The notes below the pieces were generated by a model. That model did no database searches. It saw only the letters and a list, made by a program, of their open reading frames with translations, and was not told the DNA's origin. Made by a program: the position numbers and the translations under genes. From Thauera sp. (GTDB lineage: Bacteria; Pseudomonadota; Gammaproteobacteria; Burkholderiales; Rhodocyclaceae), in NCBI GenBank assembly GCA_017302295.1, contig JAFLDS010000008.1:1-64000 (forward strand): 64,000 nucleotides of DNA, in the 5' to 3' direction. This document shows positions 12,747 to 21,308 of this stretch, in pieces. The first letter of the stretch is position 1; the number at the start of each line of letters is the position of its first letter.

Positions 12747-14597
12747 GTGCGGGGAAGCGATTTGCGTGAGGGGCTGGACCCGGCGAGCTGGCATCAGGCG
12801 GTGCGCCTTCTCTACCGCAATGCGGAGTTTGCGCAGTATGCGCTGGCTATCGTTGCGATCCTGATCGCGGTAGGCAACGCCTTGTTCGGCGCGCCGGCGA
12901 CGCTCGCGGTCGGGTGGGCGGGCTACATGGTGGCGGTCGCCGCCGGCCGGGTCATTCTCGTGCGGCGCTATTTCAAGGCCATGCCGGACATCGGCGACAC
13001 GCCGCGCTGGTACCGGCGCTTCATCGTCGGGGTCCTGCTCGCCGGCATCGGCTGGGGGGCCGGTGCCGCCCTGTTCATGATTGGCGCCGGCGACGAGGCG
13101 CGCTTTTTCACCGCAGGCCTCATTTCGGCCACCGTGGCCGGTGCGGTGGCTTCCCTGGCTTCGTCGCGTTTCGCGCTGCTGCTCTACATCCTGCTCGCGG
13201 CCCTGCCGGTGTCGCTGATCGCGGCGCTGGACTATCGCGAGCCGGTCGATCTCATCCTGTTTGTAACCTCGCTGCTGTTCATCGCCATGGTCGCGTCGAG
13301 CGCCCGGAACCTGCGCGGCACCCTGATGGCGGCGATCCAGCTCGGCCTCGAGCGCAGCCGCATGGTCGCTGCGCTCGAGGAGTCCCGTGATCAGGCGGAG
13401 TCGGCCAGTCGGGCGAAGAGCGAGTTTCTTGCCAACATGAGCCACGAGATCCGCACGCCGATGAACGGCATCATCGGCCTCACCGAACTGGCGCTGATGG
13501 ATCCGGGTCACCCCAGCGTGCCGGAACACCTGCACATGATTCAGGCCTCGGCTGAATCGCTGCTGCACATCCTCAACGACATTCTCGACTCGTCGAAGAT
13601 CGAAGCCGGCAAGATCGTCATCGAGCACGAGCCCTTCGACCTGCGCGAGCGCCTCGCGCTGGCGGTGGGTGCCCTGGCGGCCACCGCGCAGTCGAAGGGC
13701 CTGGCTTTGCGTCTCGATCTGGCGTCCGACGTTCCGGCCCGGGTGCTTGGCGATGCCTTGCGCCTGCAACAGGTGCTGACCAACCTGATCGGCAATGGGA
13801 TCAAGTTCACCTCGCGTGGCGAAGTGGTGGTCACCGCATCGGTCTCGGACGTGGATGACGAAGGCTGCATCGTGGCTTTTTCGGTGCGCGACACCGGAAT
13901 CGGCATCGCGCCCGAAGCGCAGGAACTGGTGTTCGATGCTTTCGCCCAGGCAGACTCCTCGACCTCGCGTCGCTATGGTGGCACCGGCCTCGGGCTCTCG
14001 ATCTCGCGCAGGCTGGTGGAACTGATGGGCGGCACGCTCGGCGTGCGCAGCGAAGCCGGACGCGGCAGCGACTTCTTCTTTGCGCTGCGCTTTGCCCATC
14101 CTCCCGCCCCGTTGCATCACGCAGGTGGACCGGCAGCCGACGCTCGGGACGCGCGCGCGAAACCCGCCGCTGCGAGCGCAGCTGCAGCGCTCGTGGAGCC
14201 CGCAACTGGCAGGATCCTGCTCGTGGAGGATAACGAGATCAACCAGCGGCTTGCCGTCGCCTTGCTCGAGCGCGCCGGCTATTCCGTCACACTGGCGGCC
14301 AATGGGCTGCAGGCGCTCGATCGGTTCGGCTCCTCGACCTTCGACTTGATCCTGATGGACCTGCAGATGCCGGTCATGGATGGCCTTGAGGCGACGCGTC
14401 GGATTCGCGATCTTGAACGGCAGAGCGGTGCAAGGCCGACCCCGGTCATCGCCCTGACGGCGAGCGTGCGGCCGCAGGACAGGGATGTCTGCCTGGCCGC
14501 TGGCATGGACGATTTCGTCGCCAAGCCGATCAACGTCGGCGAATTGTTCGACCTGGTGCGCCGCGTCACCGGTAGAACGGCATCCGTGGTGCGTTGA
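12747..14597 (+). CDS. Membrane hybrid histidine kinase with receiver domain
   Basis: Hybrid sensor kinase (616 aa) starting at GTG 12747 after a weak AAGGG. About six N-terminal membrane helices (residues 30-195) form the sensor without a periplasmic domain. Then come a coiled linker, HisKA with phospho-acceptor [13 protein letters not shown], an HATPase_c domain ([36 protein letters not shown]) and a receiver domain ([10 protein letters not shown], phospho-Asp in [13 protein letters not shown], Lys in DDFVAKPIN). There is no output domain and no Hpt or regulator gene nearby, so its partner is elsewhere. The signal sensed is unknown. Confidence 0.88.
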   Translation: MRGSDLREGLDPASWHQAVRLLYRNAEFAQYALAIVAILIAVGNALFGAPATLAVGWAGYMVAVAAGRVILVRRYFKAMPDIGDTPRWYRRFIVGVLLAGIGWGAGAALFMIGAGDEARFFTAGLISATVAGAVASLASSRFALLLYILLAALPVSLIAALDYREPVDLILFVTSLLFIAMVASSARNLRGTLMAAIQLGLERSRMVAALEESRDQAESASRAKSEFLANMSHEIRTPMNGIIGLTELALMDPGHPSVPEHLHMIQASAESLLHILNDILDSSKIEAGKIVIEHEPFDLRERLALAVGALAATAQSKGLALRLDLASDVPARVLGDALRLQQVLTNLIGNGIKFTSRGEVVVTASVSDVDDEGCIVAFSVRDTGIGIAPEAQELVFDAFAQADSSTSRRYGGTGLGLSISRRLVELMGGTLGVRSEAGRGSDFFFALRFAHPPAPLHHAGGPAADARDARAKPAAASAAAALVEPATGRILLVEDNEINQRLAVALLERAGYSVTLAANGLQALDRFGSSTFDLILMDLQMPVMDGLEATRRIRDLERQSGARPTPVIALTASVRPQDRDVCLAAGMDDFVAKPINVGELFDLVRRVTGRTASVVR

Positions 14598-14671
14598 TGA
14601 TCCGTGCCGCTGCAGCGGCCCGGACAGGCTTGTTCGGGTAGCATGCGGGTTTTTGCCACAGAGCGACGCCC

Positions 14672-15055
14672 ATGCCTACCGTAGAACTCACCGCAGACAA
14701 CTTCAACGAGGTCGTCGACAAGAACGGAATCGTCTTTCTCGATTTCTGGGCGGCCTGGTGCGGCCCCTGCCGCAACTTCGCACCGACCTACGAGGCGGCC
14801 GCCGAGGCGCACCCGGATATCGTGTTCGGCAAGATCGACACCGAGGCGCAGCAGGAACTGGCTGCCAGCTTCCAGATCCGCTCGATCCCGACGATCGCGG
14901 TGATCCGCGACAACATCATGGTGTTCCGCGAGTCGGGTGCCCTTCCAGCCAGCGCCCTGAACCAGGTCATCGAGGGCGTGCGTGCACTCGACATGGACGA
15001 GGTGCGCGCCGACATCGCCCGCCAGCAGCAGGAACAGCAACAGCAACAGCAATAA
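14672..15055 (+). CDS. Thioredoxin-fold protein with poly-Gln tail
   Basis: Cytoplasmic thioredoxin-like protein (127 aa) with active site FWAAWCGPCRNF and the cis-Pro loop RSIPTIAVI. The N-terminal MPTVELTADNFNEVV is typical. A C-terminal extension of about 20 residues ends in a Gln/Glu-rich stretch coded by repeated CAG/CAA codons. It probably reduces protein disulfides; the classical trxA cannot be distinguished here because trxC and other paralogues exist. A hairpin terminator follows closely. Confidence 0.85.
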   Translation: MPTVELTADNFNEVVDKNGIVFLDFWAAWCGPCRNFAPTYEAAAEAHPDIVFGKIDTEAQQELAASFQIRSIPTIAVIRDNIMVFRESGALPASALNQVIEGVRALDMDEVRADIARQQQEQQQQQQ

Positions 15056-15100
15056 GCGAGGGCAGGGCGGGCAGTTCATCGCCCTCTGCGCGGTAAAGAA

Positions 15101-15134
15101 AAGGCGGCGCCGGGATTGCTCCCGGAGCCGCCTT
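15101..15134 (+). terminator. Terminator hairpin after thioredoxin gene
   Basis: AAGGCGGC (15101-15108) pairs with GCCGCCTT (15127-15134), and the inner CCGGGA/TCCCGG extends the stem around a TTGC loop. The A-rich left flank and T/C right flank could let it serve both the thioredoxin gene and the convergent ybdD/cstA series. Confidence 0.65.
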
Positions 15135-15159
15135 CTTCACGGCCTGTCGCCGCCGCGTA

Positions 15160-15546
15160 TCAGCAGGGGCAACGGCTGCCGCTGCGTTCTGCGCTGGGGA
15201 AGCGCGCCTCCAGGCAGTAACGGTAGAACTCCTCGCGCGTGAACGGCGTCGCCTCCGGGTGGCGCGAGCGCATGTGGTCGAGGTAGTACTCGTAGTCGTG
15301 GATGCCGACCACCAGACGGCAGGTCTGCACCACCTTCCTCGCCACGTCGCGCAGGCCCGTCAGCCAGTTCGAGCCCAGGCTGTAGCGCTCGAACTCGGCT
15401 TCCGGCATGGGCACGGCATGCGGGTCCCGTGCGCGCGTTTCGGCCACGTAGCGCGCATAGGCGTCGTCGAGATCGCGTTCAGGCAAGGCCGGCGCCGTGG
15501 TGGCGCCGGCCTTGCCGCGGCCGGTCAGGAAGGACAGGTCAAGCAT
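15160..15546 (-). CDS. YbdD/YjiX-family protein with duplicated domain
   Basis: Partner protein of the CstA transporter (128 aa, about twice the usual 65-70). The C-terminal half carries the family pattern: VVGIHDYEYYLDHMRSRHPE, TPFTREEFYRYCLEARF and a cysteine end (SRCPC). The N-terminal half repeats the same pattern in weaker form (DLDDAYARYVAETRARDPHA, VPMPEAEFERYSL), so the gene looks like an internal duplication. Its ATG overlaps the cstA stop by eight bases, showing translational coupling. Small YbdD/YjiX proteins accompany CstA/BtsT pyruvate and peptide transporters; the biochemical role is unsettled. Confidence 0.8.
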   Translation of the reverse strand: MLDLSFLTGRGKAGATTAPALPERDLDDAYARYVAETRARDPHAVPMPEAEFERYSLGSNWLTGLRDVARKVVQTCRLVVGIHDYEYYLDHMRSRHPEATPFTREEFYRYCLEARFPSAERSGSRCPC

Positions 15547-17596
15547 TGGCCGCCGCCGCGCGGTATTCCACCGGCGTCTCCATGGCGGTCGGCGTGCGGC
15601 TGGCGAGCGCCTCGCGGATCACGCCGAATGCGGCGAACACCATCGTCACCGCTACCAGCATGAAGAAGCCGCACAGCACCGCGTCGATCTGGTTGTTGAA
15701 GGCGACGCGGCTCATCTCCTCGATCGACTTCGCCGGTGCCAGCACCGTGCCCTGCGCGGCGGCCTCGTTGAACTTGTTCGCCAGGGCGAGGAAGCCGATC
15801 TTCGGGTTGTCGCTGAAGATCTTTTCCCAGCCCGCGCTCATCGAGGTGATGAACAGCCAGGCGGTCGGCAGCACCGTGACCCAGGCGTAGCGCTCCTTCT
15901 TCATTTTGAACAGCACCACCGTGCCCAGGATCAACGCCATCGACGCCAGCATCTGGTTGCCAATGCCGAACAGCGGCCACAGCGTGTTGATGCCGCCCAG
16001 CGGGTCGGTGACACCCTGGTACACGAAGTAGCCCCAGCCGGCGACCGCCACCGAGGTGCCGATCAGGTTGCCCACCAGGCTGCGCGTCTGATGCAGGCCG
16101 GGGATGAAGGTGCCGGCCAGGTCCTGCACCATGAAGCGGCAGGCGCGGGTGCCGGCGTCGACCGCGGTGAGGATGAACAGCGCCTCGAACAGGATCGCGA
16201 AGTGGTACCAGAAGGCCATCATCGCCTTGCTGTTAAAGAGGTCGGTGACGATCACCGCCATGCCCACCGCGAAGGTCGGCGCGCCGCCGGCACGCGACAG
16301 GATGCTGTGCTCGCCGACGTCCTTGGCCATCTGCGTCAGCATCTCGGGCGTGACCATGAAGCCCCAGCCGTTGATCACTTGCGAAGCCGATTCCACCGTC
16401 TTGCCGATCACTGCGGCCGGCGAGTTGAGCGCGAAATACACGCCCGGATCGAGGATGGACGCGCACACCAGCGCCATGATCGCCACCAGCGACTCGCCCA
16501 GCATGCCGCCGTAGCCGATCAGGCGCATCTGGCTTTCGCGCTCGACCAGCTTGGGCGTGGTGCCCGAGGCGACCAGCGCATGGAAGCCCGAGCAGGCGCC
16601 GCAGGCGATGGTGATGAACAGGAAGGGGAACAGGCTGCCGGAGAACACCGGGCCGCTGCCGTCGATGAAGCGCGACACCGCCGGCATCTTCAGGTCGGGC
16701 AGGGCGAAGGCGATGCCGATCGCCAGGCCGACGATGACGCCGAGCTTGAGAAAGGTCGACAGGTAGTCGCGCGGCGCCAGCAGCAGCCACACCGGCAGCA
16801 CCGAGGCGACGAAGCCATACACCACCAGCGCCAGCGTGAGCTGCGTGCCGGTGAGCGTGAACAGCGGGCCCCAGTATTCGCTGCGGGCGATGTCCTCGCC
16901 GAAGATGATGGCGGCCATCATCAGCACGAAGCCGACCACCGAGATCTCCGCGATGCGGCCCGGACGGATGAAGCGCATGTAGATGCCCATGAACAGCGCG
17001 ATCGGGATCGTCATCGCGATGGTGAAGGTACCCCAGGGGCTGTCGGCCAGCGCCTTCACCACGATCAGCGCCAGCGCCGAAAGGATGATGACCATCACGC
17101 CGAGCGCGCCCAGCATCACGATCACGCCGGCGCGCGGGCCGAGCTCCTGTTTGGCGATCTCGCCCAGCGAGCGGCCATCGCGGCGGGTGGAGATGAACAG
17201 CACGAGGAAGTCCTGCACCGCGCCGGCCAGCATCACGCCGACCAGGATCCAGATCGTGCCGGGCAAAAAGCCCATCTGCGCCGCCAGGATGGGGCCAACC
17301 AGCGGGCCGGCGCCGGCGATCGCGGCGAAGTGGTGGCCGAACAGCACCCACTTGTTGGTCGGCACGTAGTCCAGACCGTCGTTGTAGCGCTCGGCCGGCG
17401 TCAAGCGCCGGTCGTCGAGCTCGAACACCTTCTCGGCGATGAACTTGCTGTAGAAGCGATAGGAAATGGCGTAGCAGGACACCGCCGCCAGCACCAGCCA
17501 CACTGCATTCACATGCTCTCCCCGGCTGAGGGCGAGCATGGCGAAGCCGGTCGCGCCAGCGAGGGCGACGAGCAACCACACGAACTTGGATTTCAC
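15539..17596 (-). CDS. cstA: Carbon starvation protein CstA
   Basis: Inner-membrane transporter of the CstA/BtsT family (685 aa), implicated in peptide and pyruvate uptake under carbon limitation. The start chosen is GTG 17596, because GGGAG stands six bases upstream and the product VKSKFVWLLVALAG aligns with family N-termini; an ATG ten codons or more upstream lacks a site. Landmarks are RYNDGLDYVPTNKWVLFGHH and FAAIAGAGPLVGPILAAQMG near residues 75-110 and the GACSGFHALVASGTTPKLVE block near 340. About 16-18 membrane segments. Operon with the ybdD-like gene. Confidence 0.93.
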   Translation of the reverse strand: MKSKFVWLLVALAGATGFAMLALSRGEHVNAVWLVLAAVSCYAISYRFYSKFIAEKVFELDDRRLTPAERYNDGLDYVPTNKWVLFGHHFAAIAGAGPLVGPILAAQMGFLPGTIWILVGVMLAGAVQDFLVLFISTRRDGRSLGEIAKQELGPRAGVIVMLGALGVMVIILSALALIVVKALADSPWGTFTIAMTIPIALFMGIYMRFIRPGRIAEISVVGFVLMMAAIIFGEDIARSEYWGPLFTLTGTQLTLALVVYGFVASVLPVWLLLAPRDYLSTFLKLGVIVGLAIGIAFALPDLKMPAVSRFIDGSGPVFSGSLFPFLFITIACGACSGFHALVASGTTPKLVERESQMRLIGYGGMLGESLVAIMALVCASILDPGVYFALNSPAAVIGKTVESASQVINGWGFMVTPEMLTQMAKDVGEHSILSRAGGAPTFAVGMAVIVTDLFNSKAMMAFWYHFAILFEALFILTAVDAGTRACRFMVQDLAGTFIPGLHQTRSLVGNLIGTSVAVAGWGYFVYQGVTDPLGGINTLWPLFGIGNQMLASMALILGTVVLFKMKKERYAWVTVLPTAWLFITSMSAGWEKIFSDNPKIGFLALANKFNEAAAQGTVLAPAKSIEEMSRVAFNNQIDAVLCGFFMLVAVTMVFAAFGVIREALASRTPTAMETPVEYRAAAANA

Positions 17597-17851
17597 GCGA
17601 ATCTCCCAGAATTGCATTGAGATCCGGGGCGTGCCGACTGTCTCCCGAGGGGGCAAGCCACGACATCGACGAGGCCGCTTCAGGGCGGATTTTGGTCTTT
17701 TAGCGTCGATGCAGCAGGGCCGGAAGAGCGCATTCTAGCCAGCGCGGACGCTCGCGCCTTGCGCTGGATCAGGAATCGGAGGGTTTTGTTGCGCCTGCCA
17801 ACCAGGTCGCTGCCGGCGCATCCCGATCCGTGTCTTGCGTGCTGGCGAGGC

Positions 17852-18796
17852 TCACTCGAAGAGCGCGCCCACGCTCTCGCCGCTGTGGATGCGCTCGATC
17901 GCCGACGAGAACAGCGGCGCCACGCTCAGCGTGGTGATCTTGTCGAGCCGCTTTTCGGCAGGGAGATGGACGGTGTTGCTGACGACGATCGAGTCGATCG
18001 GCGCATCGCGCAGGCGTTCGATCGCAGGGCCACAGAGCACGCCGTGGGTGGCGCCGGCGTGCACGCTGCGGGCGCCGGCGGCGCGCAGCGTGTTGGCCGA
18101 CGAGATCAGCGTGCCACCGGTGGAAATCTCGTCCTCGAAGATCACCGCGTCGCGACCGCGCACCTCGCCGACGACTTCGCCATGCTTGACTGCAGTGTCG
18201 CTGACGCGGCGCTTGTCGATGATCGCCATCGGGATGCCCAGGCGCTCCGAGAAGCGGCCGACGCGCTTGGCGCCGCCGGCGTCGGTGGCCACCGCAACCA
18301 TGTTGGACAGGTCGTGATGGTTGCGGAAATGCTCGGCCAGGGTGGGGATTGCGGTCAGGTGGTCCACCGGCACGCTGAAGAAGCCATGCACCTGGTCGGC
18401 GTGCAGGTCCATCGTCAGCACGCGATGCGCGCCGGCCGTCTTCAGCATGTCGGCGATCAGCCGCCCGGTGATCGAGATGCGCGGCGCATCCTTCTTGTCC
18501 GAGCGCGCGTAGGAGTAATAGGGGATCACCGCGGTGATGCGCTGGGCCGAGGCGCTGCGCAGCGCGTCGAGCGTGATCAGCAGCTCCATGATGTGGTCGC
18601 TCACCGGTTCGGTGAAGGACTGCACCACATACACGTCGCGCTCGCGCACGTTGTCGCCGATCTGCACGCGCAGGTTGTCGTTCGAGAAGCGCGAGATGTC
18701 GAGCTGTCCGAGGCGTCGCCCGAGTCGGGTGCAGATTTCGGTGGCGAGGTCGCGGCTGGCGCTGCAGGCGAAGATCTGGAGGGCGTGTCTGCTCAT
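17852..18796 (-). CDS. Ribose-phosphate pyrophosphokinase (divergent Prs)
   Basis: Makes PRPP from ribose 5-phosphate and ATP (314 aa, normal length). Seen are RFSNDNLRVQIGDNVRERDV, the catalytic-flap Tyr/Arg/Lys-Asp stretch YYSYARSDKKD, DLHADQVHGFF and the PRPP-binding loop. That loop reads VIFEDEISTGGTL instead of the canonical DDxIDTAGT, and ATDAGGAKRVGRFSERLG replaces the usual SPDVGG loop. It therefore belongs to a divergent subgroup, and a canonical prs elsewhere in the genome is likely. The product might serve a specific nucleotide salvage need. Class is firm, role less so. Confidence 0.85.
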   Translation of the reverse strand: MSRHALQIFACSASRDLATEICTRLGRRLGQLDISRFSNDNLRVQIGDNVRERDVYVVQSFTEPVSDHIMELLITLDALRSASAQRITAVIPYYSYARSDKKDAPRISITGRLIADMLKTAGAHRVLTMDLHADQVHGFFSVPVDHLTAIPTLAEHFRNHHDLSNMVAVATDAGGAKRVGRFSERLGIPMAIIDKRRVSDTAVKHGEVVGEVRGRDAVIFEDEISTGGTLISSANTLRAAGARSVHAGATHGVLCGPAIERLRDAPIDSIVVSNTVHLPAEKRLDKITTLSVAPLFSSAIERIHSGESVGALFE

Positions 18797-18847
18797 GGGC
18801 GTGCTCGGTCAGGTGCGGTGGGTTTCTACAGCGTGCTATCTACCGCC

Positions 18848-20068
18848 TCAGGGGTAGAGCAGGAAAGTCCGGCGCGTCTCCAGCCAGGCGGCTTCGTCGG
18901 CGAGCGCGAGCGCGTCGAGTGCGTCCGGTGGGGCGCGGACATCGTCCACCCACTCGCGCAGCAGCGGCGAGCCGTTGATCAGGTCGATCGCCAGGCGGTC
19001 GTGCTCGTACTCATACGGGAAGTCGCGCCACAGCGGGTAATCGGGCTGCAGACTGCGGATCGCCCTGAAGGCCAGCGCCTGCACCCGCCACGGGCGGAAC
19101 GCGGTGTGGTCGTAGTGCAATGGATCTTCGACGTGTATCTGCACGCCATGGCATAGCGTGCTCGCATGCTTGTGGAAGGTGGGCTCGAACCAGCACTCGC
19201 GCAGCACGCAGCCGCGCAGCCATTCCGGCGCGAGGCGGCGCATCTCGGCGATGACGGCGCGGGCGTCGATGTCGGGGGCGCCGAACAGCTCCAGCGGGCG
19301 CGTGGTGCCGCGGCCTTCCGACAGCGTGGTGCCTTCCAGCATCACCGTGCCGGCGTAGGCCCGCGCCATCGACAGGTTGGGCGCATTGGGGCTCGGGTTG
19401 ACCCAGCTGCGCTCGCCCAGCGGCCAGCCGAAGCCTGGCGCGGCGTCGGGCTGCCAGCCCTGCATCGTGATGACCTGGCAATCGACGTCGAGCTGCAGCG
19501 TGGCGATGAACCAGCGTGCCAGTTCGCCCATGGTGAGGCCGTGGCGCATCGGCAGCGGGCCGGCGCCGACGAAGCTCTCCCAGCCGGCGCGCAAGGTCGT
19601 GCCTTCCACCGGCCGGCCGGCGGGGTTGGGGCGGTCGAGCACCCACACCGACTTGCCGTGCCTTGCGGCCTCTTCCAGCACGTAGCGCAAGGTGGTGATG
19701 AAGGTATAGATGCGGCAGCCGAGGTCCTGCAGGTCGACCAGCAGCACGTCGAACGTGTCCATCATCGCCGCGGTGGGCCGGCGCACCGCGCCGTACAGGC
19801 TGAACACCGGGATGCCCAGCAGCGGGTCGGTGAAGTCGGGCGACTCCACCATGTTGTCCTGCTTGTCGCCGCGAAGGCCGTGCTGCGGGCCGAAAGCGGC
19901 GGACAGGCGGAGGTCGGGCAGGGCCGCGAGGGCGTCGAGCGAGTGCGTCAGTGCGCGGGTCACCGAGGCCGGATGAGCGAGCAGTGCGACGCGGCGACCG
20001 ACAAGCGGGCGGCGCAGCACAGGGTCGGCGAGCAGCCGCTCGAGGCCGAATTGCACGGACTTTGTCAT
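18848..20068 (-). CDS. Exo-beta-N-acetylmuramidase NamZ-like (DUF1343) protein
   Basis: Protein of the DUF1343/YbbC family (406 aa), whose characterised member NamZ removes terminal MurNAc from peptidoglycan fragments. Landmarks: VALLAHPASVT, AAFGPQHGLRGDKQDN, VDLQDLGCRIYTFITT, VLDRPNPAGRPVEG and the later PNAPNLSMARAYAGTVMLEG and SEGRGTTRPLELFGAP motifs. No signal peptide is seen, so it probably acts in the cytoplasm on recycled wall fragments. It starts 19 bases after the DOMON-like gene on the same strand, so the two are probably co-transcribed. Confidence 0.87.
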   Translation of the reverse strand: MTKSVQFGLERLLADPVLRRPLVGRRVALLAHPASVTRALTHSLDALAALPDLRLSAAFGPQHGLRGDKQDNMVESPDFTDPLLGIPVFSLYGAVRRPTAAMMDTFDVLLVDLQDLGCRIYTFITTLRYVLEEAARHGKSVWVLDRPNPAGRPVEGTTLRAGWESFVGAGPLPMRHGLTMGELARWFIATLQLDVDCQVITMQGWQPDAAPGFGWPLGERSWVNPSPNAPNLSMARAYAGTVMLEGTTLSEGRGTTRPLELFGAPDIDARAVIAEMRRLAPEWLRGCVLRECWFEPTFHKHASTLCHGVQIHVEDPLHYDHTAFRPWRVQALAFRAIRSLQPDYPLWRDFPYEYEHDRLAIDLINGSPLLREWVDDVRAPPDALDALALADEAAWLETRRTFLLYP

Positions 20069-20087
20069 GGTGGCGATCGCCGGCGGC

Positions 20088-20684
20088 TCAGGCGTTCGGA
20101 CGCGCGGTGGTCATCGCCATCGCGAAGCTCTCGCGGGCGTGGAAGTCCGGCACGGGGCCGGCGTGGCGCAGCGCCCAATAGGCGAGGCCGCCCTCGGCGG
20201 TTTCGATCACCGCCGACACGCCGACCGGCAGGCTGGTGCCGGGCTCGCAGGCGGGCAGGGCGGAGGCCGGCAGCACCACGTCCAGCCCGAGGCCGTCGGC
20301 GTCTTGCTGGAAGACGATGTCCGGTGTGATCCGCAGCTCCACCGCCGGGTCGCGCTCGCGGTAGGCGCAGAAGGCATAGGCCGCCCACTGGCCCGAGGGC
20401 GAGAAGTTGAACTCCCGGTACGCCGCCTCGCCGGGCGTGCCGACGAAGACCTCGAAGCAGGTGTGCTTCCAAAGGTCGTCGGCCGGCGCCGGAGTCTGCG
20501 GTGCAGGCACGCGCAGCCCGGCGGGGTCGCCCTCGAGACGGAAGGCGAAGGCGAAGCCGCCATCGGCGAGCGTGCGGGCGGACACCCGGATGACGCTGAC
20601 CGCGGCGGCGGGGCTCGTCGAATGGGGGCACAGGGCGACGGTGATGGTCGGGGCGGGCGGGAGGTCGGAGAACGGACGATTCAC
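20088..20684 (-). CDS. DOMON-like carbohydrate-binding-fold protein
   Basis: Protein of about 198 residues from a GTG at 20684; the frame is open back to an ATG at 20780, so the start is uncertain. It fits the DOMON-like type 9 carbohydrate-binding family often found in Rhodocyclales. Seen are a DDLWKHTCFEVFVG turn, EFNFSPSGQWAAYAFCAYRE, ELRITPDIVFQQDADGLG and a closing SYWALRHAG-like strand. No signal peptide. Ligand unknown. Its place just before the NamZ-like gene suggests a sugar or wall-fragment context, which is inference. Confidence 0.65.
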   Translation of the reverse strand: MNRPFSDLPPAPTITVALCPHSTSPAAAVSVIRVSARTLADGGFAFAFRLEGDPAGLRVPAPQTPAPADDLWKHTCFEVFVGTPGEAAYREFNFSPSGQWAAYAFCAYRERDPAVELRITPDIVFQQDADGLGLDVVLPASALPACEPGTSLPVGVSAVIETAEGGLAYWALRHAGPVPDFHARESFAMAMTTARPNA

Positions 20685-20858
20685 GGCGAGTTCGGATCGA
20701 GTGGCGGGCAGGCTGCGAGTGACGCAGCGCGGGCCACAATGGTAGCGCGTTAGGGGGCGCAAGCGGTGGCCCGCCGGCATGAGGTCGTGCCGCGGCTTCC
20801 ACGCGCTACCGGCCGCCCCGGCAGTGAAGGGGGGCTTGAGCCAGCCGCGGCAGCGGGC

Positions 20859-21086
20859 TCAGGATCTGCCGTCCGGCTCGCGCGCCGACTGGCGGCGGAG
20901 CCGGCCAAAGGTGAGCTCCCATTCGTGGTCCGACAGCTGGAGTTCGGCGACCTCCGGTTTGCGCGGATCCGGCCGCCGGCGCCGCTCGGCGGTACCGGCG
21001 GCCGGGCCAAGGTCCTTCTGACGGCGGTCGATGCCTGTTCGCCGCTCCGTGGAGCGCGTTTCTCGATTCGGGGTGAGCGTGCTCAT
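20859..21086 (-). CDS. Small arginine-rich hypothetical protein
   Basis: Seventy-five residues from ATG 21086 (MSTLTPNRETRSTERRTGI). Arg-rich blocks (ERRTGIDRRQ and AERRRRPDPRKPEVAE) are followed by a more ordinary segment LQLSDHEWELTFGRLR. Similar short Arg-rich proteins occur in proteobacteria without known function. No membrane segment or signal. Gene status is moderate: the frame is open and codon use agrees with neighbours, but the ribosome site is weak. Confidence 0.45.
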   Translation of the reverse strand: MSTLTPNRETRSTERRTGIDRRQKDLGPAAGTAERRRRPDPRKPEVAELQLSDHEWELTFGRLRRQSAREPDGRS

Positions 21087-21308
21087 CGCATTCAGTGGCT
21101 CAAATGTCTTCGCGCCGTCCGTCAACGTGCGGGGAAGGAGGGTGGCGCGCCCCTCCCGCCTGCAGCTCAAATCTTAATCGGCGCCGGACGAGGTGATGGA
21201 GACCATCACCCACGTTCCGCGACATAGTTCCCATCGGCCCTCATTCCGCCTCCGACAGGCGCTAAACTTGCGCCCTTCGAATGTCCCGCCGCATCGTCGG
21301 AGTCCTCC

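Noticed and set aside
15497..17620. Plus-strand 707-codon frame opposite cstA
   Set aside because: Shadow of the certain cstA gene; no ribosome site and no recognisable motif.
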